A stretch of 64,000 nucleotides of DNA, from positions 41,090-105,089 of the forward strand of contig JAFYAS010000028.1 of NCBI GenBank assembly GCA_017540605.1. Reading direction: 5' to 3'. Origin of the DNA: Lachnospiraceae bacterium (GTDB taxonomy: Bacteria; Bacillota; Clostridia; Lachnospirales; Lachnospiraceae). A program made the translations under genes and the position numbers. Numbering within the stretch: the first letter of the stretch is position 1; each line of letters starts with the position of its first letter. This document shows, piece after piece, positions 45,876 to 53,815 of the stretch. The notes under the pieces were generated by a model. That model had not been told where the DNA came from and ran no database searches. It saw only the letters and a program-made list of their open reading frames with translations.

Positions 45876-46738
45876 TGCGCGCAATATTTAAAAGAGAATT
45901 GAAGAGCTACTTTACAGGCGTGTTTGGATATCTGTTCTCGGCATTCCTGCTTTTCGTTGTAGGCCTGTATTTTACGGTTAATTGTCTTGTTCAGGCAAGT
46001 CCCTATTTTGGTTATGTGATCGGAAGTATTTCATTTGTGTTTATCATCGCTGTACCCCTCCTCACTATGAGAACCTTGGCTGAGGACAGGAAAATGAAAA
46101 CGGATCAGCTTATCATGACAGCACCCGTTTCGGTAACGAGGATAGTACTTGGAAAGTATCTTGCTTTGGTTACGGTATTCTTTATACCCTGTGTATTGAT
46201 CTGCCTGTATCCCCTTATTCTGGGACATTACGGTACCATCCCTTACACTATGGCATATAGCGCTATATTGGCATTTTTCTTATATGGCTGCACCTGCCTT
46301 TCTATTGGATTGTTCCTTTCGTCACTTACGGAGAATCCGATGCTTGCTGCGGTTTTGACCTTTGCGGTTCTTTTTGCCGATTATCTGGTGAGTGGTATCG
46401 GTTCAATATTTGGAAGTGAGTCAAATGCATCCTTCCTCGGTATCATGATGATCGCATTTGCATTTGCTATTGTATTCTTTATGCTTACCAAGAGCTTGCT
46501 TGCTGCCTTTGTTCTGATGCTTTTGCTTGGAACTGCGGCGGCTGTAACCTACAATCTAAAGCCTGAGCTTTTTACGGGGCTTATACAGAATGTTGCCGGT
46601 GCTCTTGATATCACAAAGAGAATGGATGACTTTATAAATGGTGTATTCAATCTCTCCAATATCATTTATTTTGTAACTGTGTCTGCTCTTTTCGTATTCC
46701 TGACTATTCAGTCGGTTGAGAAGAGACGTTGGAGCTAA
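45875..46738 (+). CDS. ABC-2 type permease (GldF-like)
   Basis: A 287-residue permease with six predicted helices and an N-terminal amphipathic stretch (MRAIFKRELKSYFTGVFGYL) typical of ABC-2 permeases of the GldF/NosY class. VPLLTMRTLAEDRKMKTDQLIMTAPVS is the characteristic first cytoplasmic loop (quoted in part: MRTLAEDRK). It partners the ATPase encoded just upstream and the GldG-like protein downstream. The substrate is unknown; related systems move or insert surface components. It starts on the stop codon of the ATPase gene. Confidence 0.9.
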   Translation: MRAIFKRELKSYFTGVFGYLFSAFLLFVVGLYFTVNCLVQASPYFGYVIGSISFVFIIAVPLLTMRTLAEDRKMKTDQLIMTAPVSVTRIVLGKYLALVTVFFIPCVLICLYPLILGHYGTIPYTMAYSAILAFFLYGCTCLSIGLFLSSLTENPMLAAVLTFAVLFADYLVSGIGSIFGSESNASFLGIMMIAFAFAIVFFMLTKSLLAAFVLMLLLGTAAAVTYNLKPELFTGLIQNVAGALDITKRMDDFINGVFNLSNIIYFVTVSALFVFLTIQSVEKRRWS

Positions 46739-46751
46739 GGAGGATAGAAAA

Positions 46752-48197
46752 ATGAGTGAAAATAAAAATATCAATTCTTCCAAGGCTACAAAAAAGAAGT
46801 TCTTCAAGAAGGGACTTGGAAGCTTTACATTAAGTATCATTGCGATAGCGGCAGTTGTAGCGGTAAATATATTTGCTGTCAAGCTCCCTGCAAAATATAA
46901 CAGTGTGGATATAAGTGACCAAAAGCTTTATACCCTTACGGAAAGAACTCTTGCAATATTGGAAAAGCTAAATGAAGATGTTACTCTTTATTATATTTCA
47001 AAGGATAACAGCACGGACGACATCCTTGCAAAGACCTTAAAGCAGTATGAGGCACATTGCTCTCATATAAAGCTTGAATATAAGGATCCGGAGCTCAATC
47101 CCACATTTACTGAGAAATATACAAGTGATGCCCTGGCAAATAACAGTATTATCGTAGAGTACGGTGAGAACTACAAGATCATCAACAATGCTGATATGTA
47201 TTCCACCAACTATGATTACAATACCGGCCAGGAATATGTGACCGCCTTTGACGGTGAAGGTATCATAACCAGTGCCATTGCTCAGCTTGCGACCGGCAAT
47301 ATGCCTTTTGCTTATTTCCTGGTAGGCCATGATGAGCTTCAGATCGGTGATGATCTGAGAAAGGCTTTGGTAAAGGAAAATCTCGGGGTAAATGAGTTGA
47401 ATCTGGTAACTGTCGACCAGGTGCCTTCAGATTGTAGGGTGCTCTTTATCGCAGGACCTGCCAAGGATCTTTCTGCCGAGGATCTGAAAAAGATAGAGGA
47501 TTATATGGCTACAGGAGGCAATGTGATCACGGTTTCCTACTATGATACATCAGAGATGCCAAACTATAAAAAGCTATTAGAGGACTATGCGATTGGTGTG
47601 AGAGACGGTGTGATCTTTGAGGGTGATACCTCAAGATATATGGCTCAGAATCCCATTTATATCATTCCTGAGATCAACAATTCAGACTTTACAGCTGAGC
47701 TCGTTGGTGGCACTAATTATGTAATGACGCCCCGTGCATTTCCCCTTGTGAACAATGATAAGGATGATGATGAGTTTTATGTAGTGGAGCTTCTTTCGAC
47801 AAGTGATCAGGCGTACTTAAAGACTGACCTTGAAAATATGGAAACCTATGAAAAGACGGAGAATGATGAGAGTGGTACCTTCAATGTGGCTCTGTCATCT
47901 ACTAAGACTTCAGACGATGTTACTTCAAACCTGATAGCTATTTCATCGGAGGGAATCACAGATCCATCTGTCAACTCGGCTGTAGCCGGAGGCAATTACA
48001 ATTTCATCATGTCGATAGTAAGTAAGCTGGTTGAGCATGAAACTATCATATCGATCCCTGAAAAGAGTATCACCTACAATTCAGTACCTATAAGCTCTGA
48101 TAAGGTGATCTTCTGGAGAAATATAACAATGTTCATTGTTCCTATCGTATTCATACTTGCAGGTGGCATAGTATGGCTTAGACGTAGGAAGAGATAA
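46752..48197 (+). CDS. GldG-like extracytoplasmic ABC system component
   Basis: A 481-residue membrane-anchored protein. ATG 46752 has AAGGAGG eight bases upstream. A short Lys-rich start is followed by a transmembrane helix (about 22-45), a large outer domain with the GldG/DUF4350-like fold (YTLTERTLAILEKLNEDVTLYYIS, later ITSAIAQLATGNMPFAYFLVGHDE) and a second helix near the C-terminus (about 452-472), ending LRRRKR. This pairs with an ATPase and a GldF-like permease. In gliding Bacteroidetes GldA/F/G have been tied to motility; here the role is probably surface or envelope related and unknown. Confidence 0.88.
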   Translation: MSENKNINSSKATKKKFFKKGLGSFTLSIIAIAAVVAVNIFAVKLPAKYNSVDISDQKLYTLTERTLAILEKLNEDVTLYYISKDNSTDDILAKTLKQYEAHCSHIKLEYKDPELNPTFTEKYTSDALANNSIIVEYGENYKIINNADMYSTNYDYNTGQEYVTAFDGEGIITSAIAQLATGNMPFAYFLVGHDELQIGDDLRKALVKENLGVNELNLVTVDQVPSDCRVLFIAGPAKDLSAEDLKKIEDYMATGGNVITVSYYDTSEMPNYKKLLEDYAIGVRDGVIFEGDTSRYMAQNPIYIIPEINNSDFTAELVGGTNYVMTPRAFPLVNNDKDDDEFYVVELLSTSDQAYLKTDLENMETYEKTENDESGTFNVALSSTKTSDDVTSNLIAISSEGITDPSVNSAVAGGNYNFIMSIVSKLVEHETIISIPEKSITYNSVPISSDKVIFWRNITMFIVPIVFILAGGIVWLRRRKR

Positions 48198-48203
48198 AAA
48201 AAG

Positions 48204-48236
48204 AACTGCAGGCCTTGTGGGACCTGCAGTTTTTTG
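48204..48236. terminator. Terminator after the Gld-like ABC operon
   Basis: AACTGCAGG (48204-48212) pairs with CCTGCAGTT (48223-48231), followed by TTTTT and preceded by AAAAAAA, so it can act on both convergent transcripts. Confidence 0.85.
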
Positions 48237-48284
48237 CTTTGATCAACCGCGCTTGGCGCGAGAGCTTTGAAAAGCGAAGATCTA

Positions 48285-48689
48285 TTAATATATTCCGTCA
48301 TCAAGATCATCGTAGTGACCGTCACCGTCACCCATGATCTCGCCTACACGCATCTTGCGCTTTTCCTTCATAGCCTCAACCTGCTTGTGGATCATCTCCT
48401 TTACATCTCTGGGATGCTTGATATTTCTAAGCTCAAGATCAGGGATGGTCTTGTCGGTTGATTTTACAATGACACTTCCAACTCCGAAGATTCTTTGGCC
48501 AAGAGTCATAGAAAGACTTATGTCTCTCACGCGGTAAAGAAGTATCTCATCAACCTTGAGGTTTAAAAGACCTGTCTCAAGAAAAAGTCTGTCTTCGCTC
48601 ACGCTATATCTTGTGAATGAAATGGGAAGACCGAGATGTCTTTTTTTGTCAGTCCAGAGATATTCAATTGATGGTGCCTTATCAGCCAT
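48285..48689 (-). CDS. Bacterial PH-domain (bPH_2) protein
   Basis: A 134-residue protein. ATG 48689 has GGAGG eight bases upstream, so I prefer it over ATG 48722, whose extra residues encode that site. About 10-95 is a bacterial pleckstrin-homology domain of the bPH_2 type: YLWTDKKRHLGLPISFTRYSV, then LLYRVRDISLSMTLGQRIFGVGSV with the conserved YRVRDI and GxGxV. It lacks transmembrane segments, unlike many bPH_2 proteins. The C-terminal ~35 residues are charged and end in an acidic GDGDGHYDDLDDG stretch that may bind metal. Function unknown; it has its own promoter. Confidence 0.82.
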   Translation of the reverse strand: MADKAPSIEYLWTDKKRHLGLPISFTRYSVSEDRLFLETGLLNLKVDEILLYRVRDISLSMTLGQRIFGVGSVIVKSTDKTIPDLELRNIKHPRDVKEMIHKQVEAMKEKRKMRVGEIMGDGDGHYDDLDDGIY

Positions 48690-48738
48690 ATCACTTTCCT
48701 CCGTAAAAATAAAATTTGGCAACTGCCCTTATAGGTTG

Positions 48739-48767
48739 ATGATAAAGCATTTTTGTATAAAAGTCAA
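48739..48767 (-). promoter_or_regulatory. Promoter of the PH-domain gene
   Basis: On the minus strand, TTGACT (48767-48762) and TATCAT (48744-48739), 17 bases apart, 50 bases before the chosen start. Confidence 0.6.
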
Positions 48768-48822
48768 AGATAAAATGGATACAAGAGGCAAAATACCTTT
48801 TAACACCAACATCATAAACCTC

Positions 48823-48851
48823 TTGACAAATGGACATTTAGCTTTTATTCT
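48823..48851 (+). promoter_or_regulatory. Promoter of lysA
   Basis: A perfect TTGACA (48823-48828) and TATTCT (48846-48851), 17 bases apart, 35 bases before the start codon. The short leader leaves no room for a lysine riboswitch. Confidence 0.6.
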
Positions 48852-48886
48852 GTTAGTTGTTTCAAAAAGCGCGGAGGTGGAAAGCG

Positions 48887-50143
48887 ATGAAAAAAACATT
48901 TGTAACAAAAGAGCAGATAGATGAGATAGTAAAGACATATCCTACACCCTTTCATATCTATGATGAAAAGGGGATCAGAGAAAATGCGAGAAGATTGAAG
49001 GAGGCATTTTCATGGAATAAGGGATATAAAGAATTCTTTGCGGTAAAGGCAACTCCCAATCCTACCATTCTAAAGGTTTTGAAGGAGGAGGGCTGTGGAA
49101 CTGATTGTTCTTCTCTTACCGAGCTTATGATGTCTGAAAAATGCGGTATTACCGGAAGGGAGATCATGTTCTCCTCAAATGATACTCCTGCTGAGGAGTT
49201 TGAGCTTGCAGCAAGGCTTGGAGCAACTATCAATCTTGATGATTTCACTCACATAGAATTTTTGAAGAAAACCTGTGGTATTCCTAAAAGAATATCATGT
49301 CGATTCAATCCCGGTGGAGTATTTTCACTCGGAACCGATATCATGGACAATCCCGGAGATGCTAAATATGGTATGACAAAGCCTCAGATCATAGAGGCCT
49401 ATAAAAAGCTCAAGGAGTATGGAGCAGAGGAATTCGGTATGCATGCATTTTTGGCAAGCAATACCGTAACCAATGAATATTATCCTACTCTGGCTAAGAT
49501 CCTTTTTGAGGTAGCGGTAGAGATCAAAGAGGCTACCGGTATTTCCTTAAGCTTTATCAATCTTTCGGGCGGTATAGGTATTCCTTATACACCTGATAAG
49601 GAGCCCAATGATATTAAAGTTATCGGTGAGGGTGTAAAAAAGGTATTTGAAGAGGTTTTGGTTCCTGCCGGACTTTCTGATGTGAGCATTTACACAGAGC
49701 TTGGAAGATATATGTTGGCTCCCTATGGACATCTTATCACAAAGGCAATTCATGAGAAGCATACTCATAAGGAGTATATAGGAGTTGACGCCTGTGCGGT
49801 AAATCTTATGCGTCCTGCTATGTATGGTGCTTACCACCATATAACCGTACTCGGTAAGGAGGATAAGCCCTGTGATCACAAGTATGATGTGACAGGCTCC
49901 CTTTGTGAGAATAATGACAAGTTTGCCATAGACAGAATGCTCCCTGAGATCGAAATGGGAGATATACTTGCTATACATGATACCGGTGCTCATGGTTTTG
50001 CCATGGGATATAATTATAACGGTAAATTAAAATCAGCCGAGCTTCTTCTTAGAGAGGATGGATCGGTACTTCAGATAAGGAGAGCGGAAACCCCTGAGGA
50101 TTACTTTGCTACACTTGAAGGCTTCTGGGATCTGAAGGTATAA
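48887..50143 (+). CDS. lysA: Diaminopimelate decarboxylase
   Basis: A 418-residue fold-type III PLP decarboxylase converting meso-diaminopimelate to lysine. The PLP lysine is in EFFAVKATPNP, the phosphate-binding glycine loop in LSGGIGIPYTP, the active-site Cys in VTGSLCENND, and GVDACAVNLMRPAMYGAYH is a further family match. ATG 48887 has GGAGG nine bases upstream; an in-frame ATG at 48857 has none. It is a single-gene transcript with promoter and terminator. The spacing of EMG-DILAIHDTGAHGFAMGYNYN agrees with the decarboxylase rather than ornithine-type relatives. Confidence 0.93.
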   Translation: MKKTFVTKEQIDEIVKTYPTPFHIYDEKGIRENARRLKEAFSWNKGYKEFFAVKATPNPTILKVLKEEGCGTDCSSLTELMMSEKCGITGREIMFSSNDTPAEEFELAARLGATINLDDFTHIEFLKKTCGIPKRISCRFNPGGVFSLGTDIMDNPGDAKYGMTKPQIIEAYKKLKEYGAEEFGMHAFLASNTVTNEYYPTLAKILFEVAVEIKEATGISLSFINLSGGIGIPYTPDKEPNDIKVIGEGVKKVFEEVLVPAGLSDVSIYTELGRYMLAPYGHLITKAIHEKHTHKEYIGVDACAVNLMRPAMYGAYHHITVLGKEDKPCDHKYDVTGSLCENNDKFAIDRMLPEIEMGDILAIHDTGAHGFAMGYNYNGKLKSAELLLREDGSVLQIRRAETPEDYFATLEGFWDLKV

Positions 50144-50144
50144 G

Positions 50145-50187
50145 AAAAAAGAGAGTTGAACAGCAATTGTTCAGCTCTCTTTTTTTA
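50145..50187. terminator. Bidirectional terminator between lysA and ppiB
   Basis: GAGAGTTGAACA pairs with TGTTCAGCTCTC (one G-U pair) with A runs before and T runs after, between convergent genes. Confidence 0.88.
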
Positions 50188-50243
50188 TATTCTGATACTA
50201 CGGATCGCTTTGTTGCTTTAAAGCTCCCACAATCCTTTTATCA

Positions 50244-50765
50244 TCATATCTTCTCAGGCTCCGGATAATCAACACCCTGTGTGTCGACTGTTACGGTTTT
50301 GATCCTCTGAACCTCAACAGGCTTGTCATCCCACATGGATGTCTTGGTTTCTGCAATCTTGTTTACTACATCGATACCGTCGATGATCTTTCCGAAGGCT
50401 GCATAAGCTCCATCAAGGTGAGGTGAGGTCTCGTGCATAATGAAAAACTGTGAGCCTGCTGAATCCGGATCCATAGCTCTTGCCATTGAAAGAACTCCGG
50501 GAGTGTGCTTTAAGTCGTTCTTAAAACCATTTTGTGAAAATTCGCCCTTGATGGAATAACCGGGATCTCCGGTTCCATTGCCAAGAGGACAGCCGCCCTG
50601 TATCATAAAGCCCTTGATAACTCTGTGAAATGTGAGGCCGTCATAGAATTGATGATTGATCAGCGAAATGAAATTGTTGACCGTGTTAGGGGCGATATCG
50701 GGATAGAGCTCAAATGTCATTGTATCGCCGTTTTCCATGGTCATTGTTACTATAGGGTTTGCCAT
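50244..50765 (-). CDS. ppiB: Peptidyl-prolyl cis-trans isomerase, cyclophilin type
   Basis: A 173-residue cytosolic cyclophilin. Active-site segments are intact: [13 protein letters not shown] with the catalytic Arg, [20 protein letters not shown] and the AAFGKIIDG loop. No signal peptide. It speeds proline isomerisation during folding. AAAGGAA precedes the start. Single-gene transcript convergent with lysA. Confidence 0.95.
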   Translation of the reverse strand: MANPIVTMTMENGDTMTFELYPDIAPNTVNNFISLINHQFYDGLTFHRVIKGFMIQGGCPLGNGTGDPGYSIKGEFSQNGFKNDLKHTPGVLSMARAMDPDSAGSQFFIMHETSPHLDGAYAAFGKIIDGIDVVNKIAETKTSMWDDKPVEVQRIKTVTVDTQGVDYPEPEKI

Positions 50766-50797
50766 GATTAAGTTCCTTTCTGTTTGTGTTTTTGTTT

Positions 50798-50826
50798 ACT
50801 ATAACCGATATTTCATAATTGCACAA
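50798..50826 (-). promoter_or_regulatory. Promoter of ppiB
   Basis: On the minus strand, TTGTGC (50826-50821) and TATAGT (50803-50798), 17 bases apart, 32 bases before the start. Confidence 0.5.
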
Positions 50827-50896
50827 GATTTTTTATTTTGATAAAATAAATCAGCGGACAGTTTTATTAAAAAGTTACGAAATTTCAATACATTTA

Positions 50897-50925
50897 TTGA
50901 TTTTTTTAGGGAAAAGTGGTATGAT
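50897..50925 (+). promoter_or_regulatory. Promoter of the DUF6382-FHA gene
   Basis: TTGATT (50897-50902) and TATGAT (50920-50925), 17 bases apart, 77 bases before the start. Confidence 0.6.
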
Positions 50926-51002
50926 ATGTAAGTCGATTTTTGTGCAATTTTTGCTTGAAATAAAAGGACTAACCATGTAATCGGGGAAGGAGTATATGGA
51001 CA

Positions 51003-52718
51003 ATGAGAGAATTGCTATTTAAGGGTTATGAAGAAGACGGAAAGAAGGTTCTGATCTACGAGCTTCCGGAGGAAGGCGATCTTGATGAAACGACCTTGGA
51101 TCTTTGTGAGGCAGGTGAGCTTTCATGTGTAGTTCCCACAAAATATGTGGATGATGCGGATGCATTTTACTATGATCTCGATGGATGCAAAACCTTTAGC
51201 AAGGCGCTTAAGGGAGAGGTCGATTCCTCTGATGTGCTTGAGCTTTTATATAGCTTTGCTATGGGACTGAGTGAATTGAAGGAGAAGGATGTTCCTCTTC
51301 AGCATCTTGTGCTCCATAGGGATTTTGTATATGTTGACAGGATGAGCATGCAGGTTAAGCTTATGCTTATTCCTATGACAGATGATGCCGATGTCAATGC
51401 TGTTGATGAGATAGCGAAGTTTATCAGGGTTACACTAGCAAGTCTTTGTTACAATATCAATGAAGACGGTACTTATGTCACCAATCTTTTGACTCTTGTC
51501 AATACACCGGATCAGTTCAATGTGAATTTCCTTGTGAACTGTTTACAGGAGTTGATGGATATCTACAAGCTTGATTACAATTCAGACTCATACGGCGGAT
51601 ATGTTGATTCGGTAGAAGCTGTTGAGGATGAAGATATAGCAACGGTTGATCCTTCTGTTCTTGAGGATGCTGCTCCTGAAGAGTATGCAGAGGAAGCTCC
51701 TTCTGAGGAGGTTTCTGTTTCCGAGACCTATGAGGAGACCGCGGAAGAGTATGAGACGGCTGCTCCTGAAACCTATGAGGAAACACCTGCTACCGAAGCA
51801 TACGAGGAAACTCCTTCTGAGGAAAGCTATGAAGAGGTGCCTGTTTCCGATACATACGAAGATGTTCCTTCTGAGGAGGAAGTACCCGTAGAAGAGACTG
51901 TTACTCCTGTTGAGCCCGGTATCGCCAGAGCTGCCGAGGTAGGAGGAAGAAAGAAGTTTGGAAGAAAGCCCATGAGTGCGGTATCTGCAGTTTATGATGA
52001 TGCATCCGATGCTCAGGCAGAGGATGAGGATGATGCAGATAAGACAGAGGCACTTTCAGTTGATGAGCAGCAGAAGGAAGCTCTAAGAAAGATTGCTGAG
52101 GCTGAGGCTGTTTCACCCTTCAAGGATGATGAGGATACAGAGAGACAGAGATTTGAGCTTGATGATATGGACGGCATCACAGAGAATCTTCGTCCCATAG
52201 AGATATCAATACCTGATGGCAGAAAGCCAAGACATTCCTCAGTGTTTGAACCATCGCTTGATGGTGGTGACGGAGAAGAGGATGGCTACAGAGAGAAGAT
52301 ATCCATGAGAAAGAAACCTAGGAATCCTACAGCTTCGAATCGTGTAGCTCAGGCAGAGGCAGCCAAGGAAGAAGAGAAGAAGGAACAGCAGGCACAAGAG
52401 GAAGCAGCTATACTTCCCAAGGTCAATCCTTACCTCATCAGAGTGAATACCAACGAAAGGATCATGATCACGAAGCAGACCTTCAAAATCGGAAAGGCAA
52501 GTTTCGGTATGGATTATTCGGTAGGAGACAATGGAGCTATCAGCCGAAATCACTGCACTATTTTTGCAAAGGATGGCGTTTACTACATCCGTGACAACAA
52601 GTCAACCAACCATACATATGTGAACGGTGTTATGGTGAAGATCGGACAGGATGCGGTGCTTACCCACGAGTCAAAGGTAGTGCTTGCGGATGAAGAGTTT
52701 ATTTTCAAGTTGAATTAA
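51003..52718 (+). CDS. DUF6382-FHA domain protein
   Basis: A 571-residue protein in three parts. Residues ~1-190 match the DUF6382 domain of Firmicute FHA proteins (ELLYSFAMGLSELKEKDVPLQHLVL), a degenerate kinase-like fold in my reading. Residues ~200-470 are a long acidic, disordered linker with near-repeats of YEETP/SEE type (DNA about 51680-51900). The last ~95 residues are an FHA domain: FKIGKASFGMDYSV, SRNHCTIF with the phosphothreonine-binding Ser and His, NHTYVNG. FHA domains bind phosphothreonine, so a Ser/Thr kinase partner is expected, but none is in the window. AAGGAG lies ten bases before the ATG. Confidence 0.85.
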   Translation: MRELLFKGYEEDGKKVLIYELPEEGDLDETTLDLCEAGELSCVVPTKYVDDADAFYYDLDGCKTFSKALKGEVDSSDVLELLYSFAMGLSELKEKDVPLQHLVLHRDFVYVDRMSMQVKLMLIPMTDDADVNAVDEIAKFIRVTLASLCYNINEDGTYVTNLLTLVNTPDQFNVNFLVNCLQELMDIYKLDYNSDSYGGYVDSVEAVEDEDIATVDPSVLEDAAPEEYAEEAPSEEVSVSETYEETAEEYETAAPETYEETPATEAYEETPSEESYEEVPVSDTYEDVPSEEEVPVEETVTPVEPGIARAAEVGGRKKFGRKPMSAVSAVYDDASDAQAEDEDDADKTEALSVDEQQKEALRKIAEAEAVSPFKDDEDTERQRFELDDMDGITENLRPIEISIPDGRKPRHSSVFEPSLDGGDGEEDGYREKISMRKKPRNPTASNRVAQAEAAKEEEKKEQQAQEEAAILPKVNPYLIRVNTNERIMITKQTFKIGKASFGMDYSVGDNGAISRNHCTIFAKDGVYYIRDNKSTNHTYVNGVMVKIGQDAVLTHESKVVLADEEFIFKLN

Positions 52719-52772
52719 AAATAATTATTATACAATGGTTGAAGGGCGGTCATGAAAATGATTGCCCTTTTA
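52710..52772 (+). other. Possible weak promoter followed by hairpin before the HAD gene
   Basis: TTGAAT (52710-52715) and TACAAT (52731-52736) have a short 15-base spacer. AAGGGC (52742-52747) pairs with GCCCTT (52764-52769), extended inward by GGTCAT/ATGATT, then TTTT. This is a terminator for the FHA gene; if the promoter is used it lies in the HAD leader. Confidence 0.5.
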
Positions 52773-52792
52773 TCGCGATAAAGGAGAGTATT

Positions 52793-53449
52793 ATGCAAGG
52801 ACCAAAAAAAGCAGTTGTATTTGATATGGATGGAGTGCTTTTAGACACGGAAAAACTTTACCGTATGCATTGGAAAAAGGCCGGAATGGAGATGGGTAGG
52901 ACAGCGGCAGAGATGGACAGTATTTGTGAGCGTGTTGCCGGCGGTACGAAGGACAATACAAAGAGAGTCTTTGCCGAAGCCTTCGGAGAGGATTTTCCAT
53001 ATATGGAATGCAGAAAACGCTGTTATGAAATGATGGGCGAATATATTGAGAAGAATGGCGTTGAACTAAAGCCCTATGTAAAAGAGATATTTGCCCATCT
53101 TAAAGAGAACAGGATCAAGATAGCTCTTGCTACCTCTACGGCCAGAGAGATGGCAAGTGAAAGATTGAAATCAGTGGGTATCTTTGACGATTTTGATGCC
53201 ATGGTATTTGGAGATATGATCGAGCACGGAAAGCCTGCTCCTGATATCTATCTTAAGGCCTGCGAGCTTCTTGATGTGGCTCCGGAGGATGCTATAGGAG
53301 TTGAGGATTCCATAAACGGTGTTCATTCCTGTCATGCTGCGGGATTATATACTGTTATGGTCATTGATCTTATTAAGCCTACAAAGGAGCTTTTTCCGTA
53401 TTGTAATCAGATATATGCATCCTTAAAAGAGATGCTTCCCTTGGTTTAG
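52793..53449 (+). CDS. HAD-superfamily phosphatase (beta-phosphoglucomutase-like)
   Basis: A 218-residue HAD hydrolase, subfamily I with a helical cap. The nucleophile is in VVFDMDGVLLDTE, motif II is in ALATSTARE, motif III Lys in GKPAPDIY, and motif IV in GVEDSINGV. I start at ATG 52793, which has AAGGAGAG just upstream. This type includes beta-phosphoglucomutase and small sugar-phosphate phosphatases; the cap residues do not let me choose. Ten bases separate it from the PII-like gene, so the three genes to 54982 may form one operon. Confidence 0.87.
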   Translation: MQGPKKAVVFDMDGVLLDTEKLYRMHWKKAGMEMGRTAAEMDSICERVAGGTKDNTKRVFAEAFGEDFPYMECRKRCYEMMGEYIEKNGVELKPYVKEIFAHLKENRIKIALATSTAREMASERLKSVGIFDDFDAMVFGDMIEHGKPAPDIYLKACELLDVAPEDAIGVEDSINGVHSCHAAGLYTVMVIDLIKPTKELFPYCNQIYASLKEMLPLV

Positions 53450-53459
53450 GAGGTTTGTT

Positions 53460-53813
53460 ATGGACAAAAATATGCATATGCTCGTTCTCGTATTGAAGCA
53501 TGTAGAGCTTATTGATGAGCTTATTAAGGAGTTGGTAGAAGAGGGTATCCATGGCGGAACAATTTTGGAGAGTACAGGTATGGCAAGCGTCATTGAGAAT
53601 TTTGATGACTTTCCTATGTTTGGCATACTTAGAAGGATCATGGAGACTGAGGATGAGAAGGAATCAAGTCGTACTCTGTTTTTTGTCGTTGATGATGATG
53701 ATCTCGTTAAGGCAAAGAAGACCATAAGGAGAGTGACCGGAGATTTAAGTAAGCCAAACACTGGTATTATGTTTTCTATTCCTGTGGAAGGCGTGGAAGG
53801 ACTAGGTGAATAA
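53460..53813 (+). CDS. PII-like (GlnB/CutA-fold) regulatory protein
   Basis: A 117-residue protein with the beta-alpha-beta repeat of PII proteins: MLVLVLKHVELIDELIKELVEEGIHGGTI, a variable loop at about 38-62 where the T-loop lies, then RTLFFVVDDDDLVKAKKTIRRV. It lacks the uridylylation Tyr motif of GlnB, so it belongs to the PII-like, nucleotide-sensing class. Two bases separate it from a CPA2 antiporter gene. PII-like proteins are commonly paired with a transporter they regulate (for example SbtB with SbtA), so it probably controls the antiporter in response to adenine nucleotides or c-di-AMP-type ligands. This is inference. Confidence 0.75.
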   Translation: MDKNMHMLVLVLKHVELIDELIKELVEEGIHGGTILESTGMASVIENFDDFPMFGILRRIMETEDEKESSRTLFFVVDDDDLVKAKKTIRRVTGDLSKPNTGIMFSIPVEGVEGLGE

Positions 53814-53815
53814 AA

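Noticed and set aside
48723..48886. Possible lysine riboswitch before lysA
   Set aside because: The best promoter starts transcription about 30 bases before the start codon, leaving no space for a ~170-base riboswitch.
50996..51022. ATG at 50996 upstream of the FHA gene, a possible leader peptide of eight codons
   Set aside because: It is out of frame with the gene and only three bases from the ribosome binding site, too close for efficient use.
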